Origin: Gammaproteobacteria bacterium
GTDB lineage: Bacteria > Pseudomonadota > Gammaproteobacteria > GRL18
Assembly: GCA_027076245.1 (NCBI GenBank)
Contig: JALTKC010000177.1
Coordinates: forward strand, 1 to 21,090
Direction of reading: 5' to 3'
DNA length: 21,090 nt
In this document: positions 7,060-13,576 of the stretch, piece after piece
Layout of the letters: each line of letters begins with the position of its first letter
Position numbering within the stretch: the stretch's first letter is position 1
The notes under the pieces: generated by a model
Seen by the model: only the letters and a program-made list of their open reading frames with translations
Told to the model about the DNA's origin: nothing
Database searches by the model: none
Made by a program: the position numbers and the translations under genes

Positions 7060-7491
7060 TTAAAAACCGGCCTGTTTCATTAGCCGCTCGGCTTCTTCCA
7101 GATCCTGTTCTACACCATTACCTTCCTTATACATCATAGCCAGGGTAGTCATGGAACCAATCAGGCCAGCTTCAATACCTTTTTTAAACCATTTAACGGC
7201 TTCTTCAGCATTTTTGTCAACGCCTTCACCTTCCATATACATAAAACCCATACCATGCCAGGCCAGTTCATAACCGCCATCGGCTGCCATTTTCATCCAC
7301 AGGGCTGCAGCCGTTTCATTACGATGAACTCCCAGTCCATTCTGATACATGACCGCCATACGGTGCTGCGCTTCAGGCACCCCTTTTTCCGCCAGGGGGG
7401 ATAGTAATTGTACAGCACGGGTAAAGTGCTTGTCTTCCAGGGCTTTAAGACCGCTGTCCAGATCCATCATATCTTCTTCAGTTAAGTTCAT
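7060..7491 (-). CDS. Sel1-repeat protein
   Basis: A soluble 143-aa protein made almost entirely of Sel1-like (TPR-related) alpha-helical repeats, which serve as protein-protein interaction scaffolds. Three repeats can be aligned at about 40-75, 76-111 and 112-143, each with a pattern like MYxxGxGVxxNxxxAxxWxxKA (MYQNGLGV, MYMEGEGV, MYKEGNGV). An acidic N-terminal helix precedes them (MNLTEEDMMDLDSG). There is no signal peptide, so it acts in the cytoplasm. It is the first gene of the unit with MoxR, VWA and the DsrS-like gene, and may recruit the client or hold the complex together. AGAG lies about eight bases before the ATG. Confidence 0.9.
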   Translation of the reverse strand: MNLTEEDMMDLDSGLKALEDKHFTRAVQLLSPLAEKGVPEAQHRMAVMYQNGLGVHRNETAAALWMKMAADGGYELAWHGMGFMYMEGEGVDKNAEEAVKWFKKGIEAGLIGSMTTLAMMYKEGNGVEQDLEEAERLMKQAGF

Positions 7492-7976
7492 TGTTTATCT
7501 CTACTTTTCGCTCGCTTTTTAATATCATATTTTCAGTTACTATATGAAAAATGATATTGGACATAAGAATGTTATTGTTCCATCCTCGAATAGGAATATT
7601 CTAACATAATATCCGAGTATATTACTTGGTTAATTATAAAATAATACCCTTTTTTTTATGATATTCACAAAATTTTTTTCAATCCTATCCTATAGAGATA
7701 TACCGTTGAGGCTGTCCAGTAAGTATACTTTCATGCAGTCAGATTCTAAGCAGAATCTGAGCCCTAAGTGTGCTATAAATAAGTGTGCTACAAATAAACT
7801 TCAGGTTTGGCCTGTGGCCAGGTAGTCACAAACAATAGCAAATGCTATTAGAAATTTTCAGGGTATTACTGGAAATTTATATAAAGATCATTTAATATAA
7901 GCGAATTATTATTTTGTCACAGTCCGCTTATATGCTCTTACGATTTTAACTGACTGGAAACGTAAAGGAAAAACCT
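7492..7976. promoter_or_regulatory. Dyad-rich spacer between divergent units
   Basis: This 485-base gene-free stretch serves the Sel1 unit (leftwards) and the RMF-like gene (rightwards). A TATAAT on the minus strand at 7638-7633 is a -10 candidate for the Sel1 unit. Towards the right lie a perfect 9-bp hairpin (7739-7747/7752-7760), a 15-bp tandem duplication with one mismatch (7765-7779 and 7780-7794), a 5-bp dyad TGGCC/GGCCA near 7808, a perfect dyad AATAGCA/TGCTATT (7834-7840/7843-7849), a 10-bp dyad with one mismatch (7852-7861/7869-7878) and a perfect 9-bp dyad ATATAAGCG/CGCTTATAT (7895-7903/7925-7933). No coding ORF with a ribosome binding site was found inside. Confidence 0.5.
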
Positions 7977-8168
7977 ATGAACCAAGAATATCATGATTTT
8001 ACTGTAAAAATGGAATCTGAAGGTGTAAACCCGGAGTATATCCAGGGTTGGCAAGGTGGTTATGTATGTAACCCAGAACGTGAAGAACAACGTGTTACCG
8101 AAGCCTACAGTGCTGGTTATGAAGACGGCCTGGAAAAGAATATGGAAGGCTACGCTGACTGGAAATAA
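7977..8168 (+). CDS. Small RMF-like protein, 63 aa (tentative)
   Basis: A small acidic cytoplasmic protein. Two aromatic-glycine motifs stand out, GWQGG at 24-28 and GYEDG at 47-51, separated by a charged helix-like segment, with one cysteine (Cys31) before NPE. Ribosome modulation factor has the same plan (GYQAG, a CPY segment, then GGWREA about 22 residues later), so this may be a distant RMF-type protein. RMF is basic and this protein is acidic, so ribosome binding is uncertain. AAAGGA lies seven bases before the ATG. The gene stands alone, with an elaborate upstream region and two hairpins downstream, suggesting a short, strongly controlled and stable mRNA. The alternative is an unrelated hypothetical protein with Gly-aromatic turns. 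Confidence 0.8.
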   Translation: MNQEYHDFTVKMESEGVNPEYIQGWQGGYVCNPEREEQRVTEAYSAGYEDGLEKNMEGYADWK

Positions 8169-8176
8169 TATTTCCT

Positions 8177-8218
8177 TATAAATAAGTTTTATACCTGAAG
8201 GTATAAAACTTATTTATA
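8177..8218 (+). other. Perfect 19-bp hairpin after the RMF-like gene
   Basis: 8177-8195 pairs with 8200-8218 without mismatch around a TGAA loop. It begins eight bases after the stop codon at 8168. No T-tract follows directly, so it is more likely an mRNA-stabilising structure or half of a double terminator than a terminator alone. Confidence 0.85.
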
Positions 8219-8220
8219 GC

Positions 8221-8251
8221 AAAAAACCGGCTCTTATTGGCCGGTTTTTTT
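8221..8251 (+). terminator. Rho-independent terminator
   Basis: AAAAAACCGGC (8221-8231) pairs with GCCGGTTTTTT (8240-8250) around an 8-base loop, and the T-tract continues one more base. The A-tract on the left makes it usable in both directions, for the RMF-like gene and for the convergent Crp/Fnr gene. The GC core resembles that of the terminator at 10951. Confidence 0.9.
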
Positions 8252-8321
8252 ATGTGTTTTTTATACGCTTTTTGTATATACAGTTATCCAGGTTTGCCCC
8301 TCAAGCTTTAAACTAACAATA

Positions 8322-9122
8322 TCAGATTACAGAAGCCATCTGTTTTGCAGACGAAATGGAGCATTCATTATAACCAATAAGCTGTTTCAGTATTTCCGGT
8401 TCATTCAGTGTTATCACCGAATCATCAATAGAGATCAGTCCCTGCTTTTTTAATCTTGAAAGTATTCTGGAAAACGTTTCCGGGGTAATTGACAGTCTGG
8501 AAGCCAACAGGGTTTTAGTGGTCGCTAGAACAATAACTGGCCGGCAGGATTGTAAATCCCCCTTGCAGGCTTTCTTAAGTAAATAACTGACCAGACGGTA
8601 CTGGGCATCATAGATAGATAACTCAACTATTTCCTGGGTCTGCTCATGTAACCGTGAACTCAGATCAGACATCATAGAAAAACATAGACCAGGATAGTCA
8701 TACAACAGCCTGCGAAAGTGCTGAGCATCAAAATAAAACAACGTGGTATCACTGCAGGCACGGGCACAGGTTGGGTAGCATTTTTCATCACTAAACATAA
8801 TATCTTCTGCAAACACCTGAGCCGGATCATACAGATTAATAATTTTTTCGTTGCCGTCCAGAGACATCTGGAATAAAGCGATTTGCCCTGAATGGATAAG
8901 AAAAAACTGTCGGGCTTTTAAACCACACTCGTATAAGAGTTCGTTTTTCTTTAAAAAAAGAATCCCCGCATTTTGAATTACGTGCTCAAAACAGTCATCC
9001 GACAGCTCCTTAAATAAATGATGTTCCCGGATTTCCTGATAATAAAGAGGACTTAATGTCAAAACGTTAATCCTGATATTAGATTTTAAGGTAATAGTAA
9101 CGTTAGCCCCAGAAAAACTCAT
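8322..9122 (-). CDS. Crp/Fnr-family transcriptional regulator
   Basis: Residues 35-150 form a cyclic-nucleotide-binding-like sensor barrel, followed by a dimer helix (about 150-170). Residues 175-245 form a winged helix-turn-helix with recognition helix ITPETFSRILSRL at 212-224. Glu215, Ser218 and Arg219 match the E..SR contact set of FNR-type proteins that read TTGAT half-sites. The N-terminal cysteine cluster that binds [4Fe-4S] in FNR is absent, so oxygen sensing by that route is unlikely; a Cys-rich stretch (115-123) in the barrel may be relevant. The ATG at 9122 lacks a good ribosome binding site. A TTG start at 9062, with AGGA eight bases upstream, would give a more typical 246-aa protein. 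It may control nearby sulfur or redox genes; no target site was proven. Confidence 0.92.
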   Translation of the reverse strand: MSFSGANVTITLKSNIRINVLTLSPLYYQEIREHHLFKELSDDCFEHVIQNAGILFLKKNELLYECGLKARQFFLIHSGQIALFQMSLDGNEKIINLYDPAQVFAEDIMFSDEKCYPTCARACSDTTLFYFDAQHFRRLLYDYPGLCFSMMSDLSSRLHEQTQEIVELSIYDAQYRLVSYLLKKACKGDLQSCRPVIVLATTKTLLASRLSITPETFSRILSRLKKQGLISIDDSVITLNEPEILKQLIGYNECSISSAKQMASVI

Positions 9123-9134
9123 TCACAGAGCGTT

Positions 9135-9156
9135 AGCCCTTTTTTAGGCAAGGGCT
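9135..9156. other. Dyad upstream of the Crp/Fnr gene
   Basis: AGCCCTT (9135-9141) and AAGGGCT (9150-9156) form a 7-bp inverted repeat with an 8-base loop, 12 bases before the upstream start codon of the regulator. It could be an operator, a leader hairpin, or a weak end for the minus-strand genes arriving from 9221. TTGAT occurs twice as a direct repeat on the minus strand at about 9170-9187, each a possible half-site. Confidence 0.35.
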
Positions 9157-9220
9157 TTATATTAACCTATCAAGAAAAACAATCAAGTAATATTTAGTCT
9201 ATTTCCAAAGGTTAGGAATA

Positions 9221-9775
9221 TTAAAAAGCGGGTTTGTATAAATCATTAATGGCTTTTTTAAGGTGCTTGGCCGCTTCCGGAGCATTGATTTCCAGTACCT
9301 GGGTTTCAATCCATTTATTGTGTCGTTCACCCATAACTTCCTGTACCCGGGTGCCCAGGTAACGGCGCATGGTAAAGCTGGGTTCACCATCATCAAAAGG
9401 CATTTCAGAATAGTCAGACATTCTTTCATTCACCAGGTTAATAAAATCTTCCTTATAGTCTTTTACACCTTCAATGTCTTCCATGCTGGACTGTACATTA
9501 CGGGCTAAATGCTTAACCATTGATACCACAAAGGCTTCCCGTTCTTCAGGAGTCATTTGTTCATAAGTTATACGATCAGCCAGGTGAGCCAGGTAAATAA
9601 CAAATTCGACCACAACATCCATTCTCTGCTTGAGGGTATCAGTCTGATAGTCTTCATTCTCAAGATTAAGCAAGGCATCCTGGGCGATTTTCCAGGCAAT
9701 AAAGGCCGCTGCGCTGGCATTGTCTTCAACACTACGTTCTTTTTTATTTTTGCCCCATTTGGATTTTATACGCAT
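9221..9775 (-). CDS. Hypothetical helical protein, 184 aa
   Basis: Unknown function. The protein is soluble, has no cysteine and is predicted mostly helical by eye. A basic N-terminus (MRIKSKWGKNKKER) is followed by a long helical region (20-105) containing VVEFVIYLAHLADRI, then an acidic segment FDDGEPSF near 126-133 and a C-terminal amphipathic helix. There is no membrane segment or known catalytic motif. It follows the 111-aa gene by 30 bases and has AGGATAAG before its ATG, so the two form a small operon located between the dsr operon and the Crp/Fnr regulator. I do not recognise the family. Confidence 0.8.
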   Translation of the reverse strand: MRIKSKWGKNKKERSVEDNASAAAFIAWKIAQDALLNLENEDYQTDTLKQRMDVVVEFVIYLAHLADRITYEQMTPEEREAFVVSMVKHLARNVQSSMEDIEGVKDYKEDFINLVNERMSDYSEMPFDDGEPSFTMRRYLGTRVQEVMGERHNKWIETQVLEINAPEAAKHLKKAINDLYKPAF

Positions 9776-9805
9776 TTTTCTTATCCTGTACTGTGATTAA
9801 GAATT

Positions 9806-10141
9806 TTACTGAGGTGCCAGTTCAATCTGAGTTTCCTGTATTTCACCGGTGTTATCAATATAAAGCGTCATAATATTGGGAACCCGGGAAAGAATATATC
9901 CCGCCATCATGGATTTCATCTGTTCATTCTCGTCTTCTATGGCAGTTAGTAATTTATCTCCGACAATCTGGCAACGTTCCGTGATATTGGGATTTTCAAC
10001 AAAATCACGTCCCAGTGTCCAGCCCTTGCTCATATCCTGATCCATTTTATCAAACAGATCAGAGGCTGACGTTAGTATTTCCTCTTCCACATTGACTGAA
10101 TACATATTACCGTCAATAACGACATTTAAAACCCTTATCAT
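9806..10141 (-). CDS. Hypothetical protein, 111 aa
   Basis: Unknown function. It opens with beta-like segments (MIRVLNVVIDGNMYSVNVEEE), continues with a helical acidic middle and one cysteine near residue 57, and closes with another beta-like stretch (NIMTLYIDNTGEIQETQIEL). There is no signal peptide. It is the first gene of a two-gene operon with the 184-aa protein and is divergent from the dioxygenase gene, sharing an 85-97 base spacer. That spacer has AT-rich sequence and an AAGTACTT palindrome at 10207-10214 but no convincing promoter pair. No family is recognised. Confidence 0.78.
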   Translation of the reverse strand: MIRVLNVVIDGNMYSVNVEEEILTSASDLFDKMDQDMSKGWTLGRDFVENPNITERCQIVGDKLLTAIEDENEQMKSMMAGYILSRVPNIMTLYIDNTGEIQETQIELAPQ

Positions 10142-10238
10142 AGTTGCCTCATATCAAGAATAAATAAAAAATGTATAGTCTATATGGGGATAATCTCGTA
10201 AACTTCAAGTACTTAAATTTATCACAATGGAGTTAGTC

Positions 10239-10916
10239 ATGTTACTTGAGATCCCTGACGTTATTAATCCTCAGCAACTTAAATCCATACAGGCAGTATT
10301 AAAACAGGCCAATTTTGTGGACGGTAAAATATCGGCTGGAGACGTAGCGCAGCAGGTTAAAAACAATGAGGAACTGGTACAGGATGGTTCACCTCAGATG
10401 CAGTCACTCAATAATATACTGATTGGCAGCCTGATTAATAACGAAACTTATAAAGCTGCGGTAATGATGAAAAAAATCGGAGCCCCCTTTCTTGCCCGGT
10501 ATCGAAAAGGCATGGGCTATGGTGGACACATCGACAACCCGATTATGGGTCAGATGCCTAATATGTACCGTACCGATGTCTCTACCACTATTTTTTTAAA
10601 TGATCCATCAGAATATGAAGGTGGTGATCTGGTTATTGTCACCAAGTATGGGGAACATCGTGCCCGCTTAAAAGCCGGCAGTGCCATTGTTTACCCATCA
10701 ACCAGCTGGCATTATGTGGATGAGGTAACCGCTGGCGAACGCCTGGTATGTGTCACCTGGGCGCAAAGCATGATCCAGGATACCAGTAAACGTGAGGTAC
10801 TTTACGAGTTATGGCAGGCCCGTGAAAAATTACTAAAAGAGAAGCCTCAGGCTGAAGAAACACAGGGCGTTGATGTGACTTATATCAAGCTGGTTCAGAT
10901 GTGGGCCGATACCTGA
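10239..10916 (+). CDS. Fe(II)/2-oxoglutarate PKHD-type hydroxylase (PiuC/YbiX family)
   Basis: A 225-aa member of the 2-oxoglutarate and Fe(II)-dependent dioxygenases, PKHD-type, related to E. coli YbiX (also 225 aa) and Pseudomonas PiuC. With the chosen start, the iron ligands are His97 and Asp99 (GGHIDNP) and His158 (WHYVDEV), and Arg168 is the 2-oxoglutarate-binding arginine. The physiological substrate of the family is not settled; homologues are often linked to iron uptake. An ATG at 10227 would add four residues, but GGAG (10229-10232) sits six bases before ATG 10239, and MLLEIPDV is the usual family start. It converges on dsrP and shares a terminator with it. No TonB receptor is nearby, unlike many piuC loci. 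Confidence 0.93.
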   Translation: MLLEIPDVINPQQLKSIQAVLKQANFVDGKISAGDVAQQVKNNEELVQDGSPQMQSLNNILIGSLINNETYKAAVMMKKIGAPFLARYRKGMGYGGHIDNPIMGQMPNMYRTDVSTTIFLNDPSEYEGGDLVIVTKYGEHRARLKAGSAIVYPSTSWHYVDEVTAGERLVCVTWAQSMIQDTSKREVLYELWQAREKLLKEKPQAEETQGVDVTYIKLVQMWADT

Positions 10917-10950
10917 TACACAATATTTAACATAAAAAGTCAGCAACAAT

Positions 10951-10983
10951 AAAAAAGCCGGTCATTACAACCGGCTTTTTTTT
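10951..10983. terminator. Bidirectional rho-independent terminator
   Basis: AAAAAAGCCGGT (10951-10962) pairs with ACCGGCTTTTTT (10970-10981) around a 7-base loop. With A- and T-tracts on both sides it can end both the dioxygenase transcript and the dsr operon, whose last stop codon is at 11005. Confidence 0.93.
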
Positions 10984-11004
10984 AAGTTAAATAAACATTA
11001 GGGC

Positions 11005-12207
11005 TTATTTTGCATGTGGGTCTGCAACCTCGTCAGCAAGACTCGCTGGTAAAAATTTAAGAGCTGCAACAGCAATAGTGACAAGCAACAAGGTTACGCC
11101 AATACCGCCAAGCCCCAGTAATACTTCAGGCAGAGATGGAGCATATGAAGCAACCACTCCGTCATAAAACGAGGAACTGACCTCCATTCCAGGGAACATA
11201 ACCATTGGATAGGCCTGACCACCGATAATAATAATGTATAACTGAGCCAGAGCACCGATAATAATGAGTAAGGATGCCAGACCAATCATTGTGCGGTTTT
11301 TACCAGTAGGACCATATAACAGGAATAAAGGTAATATTGAACCCAAACCAATCTGAACAACCCAGAACAGGAAGGTGTATATACCACCGCTGGTCAGAAC
11401 AAAAGCTGAAATACCGCGGTGATCTGCAGAATACAGATTAGTAATATGATAGACAATAACAAAATACAGGACAGCGGCAACAAAGACACCCAGCAGATTT
11501 TTCAGTCGATTAACAATATAGTCACCTAGTGGACGGTCAGTATATTTATAGGAAGCCATTAATACCAGCATAAAAAAAGCCAGACCGAATGAAAAAGACA
11601 TAATAATGAACATTGGCGCCAGTAAAGCAGAATCATAAGCTTCACGGGAAATCAGGAAACCGAAAATAGAACCGGTACCGGTAGTCAGGATAAGCCGCCA
11701 GATAAAGGCAAACATACCTGCTTTTTTGGTAAGATTGTTATAAGGTCTGTCCATCATGGTCCATAAGTAAATAGCAACAATACCCATAAAACCAGTATAG
11801 AGAAAAATATTCCAGGTAAAGATAGACACAAAGTTAAACCTGGTCATAGCTACAATCAGACGATCAGGACGCCCCAGATCCAGCAGCAGTACCACCAGGC
11901 CTCCAGCCAGAAGAGCCATAGCTAACATACCTGATAAACGAGCCAGCGGTTTATAGGCTGTTTTGGCAAAGACTGATGATATAGAAGCCACATTAAGTGC
12001 TCCTGAGGCCGCAACAATCAGGAAAATTGCAAATACATGCGGTGTGCCCCAGACCACCTGATTACTCATTCCAGTAACATAGTGACCGTGGTGTTCCATA
12101 TAATAGGCAGCAAGTAGGCCTATCAGGGAAATCAAACCAAAAATTCCCAGAAAGGTATAAAAACCTTTGGTATTCCCTTCAACTTCTAGAAAGTGTAATT
12201 TTTTCAT
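11005..12207 (-). CDS. dsrP: DsrP, NrfD-like membrane subunit of DsrMKJOP
   Basis: A polytopic quinone-interacting membrane protein of the NrfD/PsrC family, 400 aa. About ten hydrophobic helices run from residue 18 to 390, including a helix-loop with LLLDLGRPDR near 106-115 that is typical of the family. In the DsrMKJOP complex it is the membrane partner of the periplasmic ferredoxin DsrO and exchanges electrons with the quinone pool. It is the last gene of the operon: dsrO ends 49 bases upstream and a strong terminator follows. In Allochromatium vinosum dsrN, dsrR and dsrS come next; here the strand changes instead. Confidence 0.96.
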   Translation of the reverse strand: MKKLHFLEVEGNTKGFYTFLGIFGLISLIGLLAAYYMEHHGHYVTGMSNQVVWGTPHVFAIFLIVAASGALNVASISSVFAKTAYKPLARLSGMLAMALLAGGLVVLLLDLGRPDRLIVAMTRFNFVSIFTWNIFLYTGFMGIVAIYLWTMMDRPYNNLTKKAGMFAFIWRLILTTGTGSIFGFLISREAYDSALLAPMFIIMSFSFGLAFFMLVLMASYKYTDRPLGDYIVNRLKNLLGVFVAAVLYFVIVYHITNLYSADHRGISAFVLTSGGIYTFLFWVVQIGLGSILPLFLLYGPTGKNRTMIGLASLLIIIGALAQLYIIIIGGQAYPMVMFPGMEVSSSFYDGVVASYAPSLPEVLLGLGGIGVTLLLVTIAVAALKFLPASLADEVADPHAK

Positions 12208-12256
12208 TTTGTAGTCTCGTTACACCAGGTAAATTAATACTTATTAAAAAAACAAG

Positions 12257-12994
12257 TTATATGCCTTGATACTGAACACCTGGGTTCAGTTTCAAGTCTG
12301 CACGAATCTGTTTACCGCCATGTTTGGCAAGTAATTTGGAAATATCACTTTCAGGATCATTAAGATCACCAAAAATAATAGCACCTTCACTGACTTCTAC
12401 ACAGGCAGGCAACTGGCCGTTATCAACACGATTCACACACATATTGCAGGATTCAACACAACCCTTACCACGCGGAGTCGTTGTTTTCTGATCAGTCAGT
12501 GTTTCATGAACAAAGGAACGGGCCTTATAGGGACAGGCCATCATACAATAACGACAACCTATACAGCGGTGTCTGTCGACCAGTACAATGCCGTCTTCAC
12601 GTTTCATGGATGCGCCTGTTGGACAGACATCTACGCAGGGCGGCTTTTCACAATGCTGGCACATTACCGGTAATGACATGCTATAGCCGGTGGATTTATT
12701 TTTAATATCAACCACACGGATATACTGTGTTCTTTGATCATCTCTGGAATGTACTTCATTATCCAGACCATGTTCTTTAACACAGGCTTCAACACATTTG
12801 TTCCAGTCAATATCTTTAGTGGTATCGATTAACATACCCCAGCGGACTTTTGAACTGACAGGTTTACTCAAATCACGAGCATTTGCAGTCTGATAGAGCA
12901 TAACACCCGGAGCAACTGTCAATCCCGCTGCAGCAATCGAACCAAAGACAAAGTTACGACGGGATAAATCTTCTTTTTCGATCTTACTTGTCAT
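12257..12994 (-). CDS. dsrO: DsrO, periplasmic iron-sulfur protein
   Basis: A 245-aa ferredoxin-like subunit exported by the Tat pathway: LSRRNFVFG near residues 10-18, followed by a short hydrophobic stretch ending before ANA. Four-cysteine groups are CQHCEKPPCVDVCP and CIGCRYCMMACPY, with a further C...CNMC...PAC set near the C-terminus. The first group is only CVEAC, so one cluster may have an unusual ligand set. It passes electrons between DsrJ in the periplasm and DsrP in the membrane. The ORF can be extended seven codons to a TTG, but ATG 12994, with GAGG nine bases upstream, is the better start. This ATG lies 11 bases inside the end of dsrJ, so the two genes are translationally coupled. 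Confidence 0.95.
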   Translation of the reverse strand: MTSKIEKEDLSRRNFVFGSIAAAGLTVAPGVMLYQTANARDLSKPVSSKVRWGMLIDTTKDIDWNKCVEACVKEHGLDNEVHSRDDQRTQYIRVVDIKNKSTGYSMSLPVMCQHCEKPPCVDVCPTGASMKREDGIVLVDRHRCIGCRYCMMACPYKARSFVHETLTDQKTTTPRGKGCVESCNMCVNRVDNGQLPACVEVSEGAIIFGDLNDPESDISKLLAKHGGKQIRADLKLNPGVQYQGI

Positions 12995-13568
12995 CTGAAC
13001 TAACCTCAGGGGCAATATTGGCCATATCCTTAACAGTCAAACCATAACTACCTGGAGTTACAGAGCTAAAGTCAGTATTTTTATGACCTGATAGTGCATG
13101 AAAATTACTACTGCCTTCAGGAATGTCTCTATGACACTGGAAACAGTCAATGGTTACTGCAGCATATTTATGACAGGAGACACAGAAGTGCTTGTCATTA
13201 TCAATGCGAACATATTGATCGTTATCATCTTTAATTGCGTGGCAGTTAATACACTGCTTTAAACTGCCGTCAAGATTATTACCATCGGCTTTTGCTCTGA
13301 CACCCTCACGAAGCGTCAGAATCCGATCATGTTTAAGCATGTCAGGATGTTTCCGACGAATTTCATCTTCAGGTAGTACACAGCTTTTACCACTGGATTC
13401 GGGAATTTCAATTCTCGGCCCCAGTTCATCCTGTTCTACTTCTGCATTAACAGTAGTGAAGCCGGCCATTAAAGCCAGCCCCGCAACACTGAGTGGTAAT
13501 TTCTGCAAGCTCCCCTTAAGCAGAGAGCTAAAACTAAAATTAATGTTTAGTTGCAACCACACATTCAT
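12984..13568 (-). CDS. dsrJ: DsrJ, triheme cytochrome c
   Basis: A periplasmic or membrane-anchored cytochrome of up to 194 aa with exactly three heme-c sites: CINCH (106-110), CVSCH (129-133) and CFQCH (142-146). A hydrophobic N-terminal segment (about 24-38), ending in VNA, is a Sec signal or anchor. Cys63 in GKSCVLPEDE corresponds to the conserved extra cysteine that can ligate one heme iron in this family. The reading frame opens 8 bases after dsrL. AGGAG is only one base from ATG 13568 but seven bases from an in-frame GTG at 13562, so the true start may be that GTG, two codons shorter. It likely moves electrons at the periplasmic side of DsrMKJOP. Confidence 0.95.
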   Translation of the reverse strand: MNVWLQLNINFSFSSLLKGSLQKLPLSVAGLALMAGFTTVNAEVEQDELGPRIEIPESSGKSCVLPEDEIRRKHPDMLKHDRILTLREGVRAKADGNNLDGSLKQCINCHAIKDDNDQYVRIDNDKHFCVSCHKYAAVTIDCFQCHRDIPEGSSNFHALSGHKNTDFSSVTPGSYGLTVKDMANIAPEVSSDDK

Positions 13569-13576
13569 TCTCCTGA

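Noticed and set aside
9168..9187. FNR box upstream of the Crp/Fnr gene
   Set aside because: Two TTGAT half-sites are in direct, not inverted, orientation with an 8-base gap, so they do not form the TTGAT-N4-ATCAA palindrome.
10142..10238. Fur box before the PiuC/YbiX-type gene
   Set aside because: GGATAATCTC is only a partial match to one Fur repeat, with no flanking repeats.
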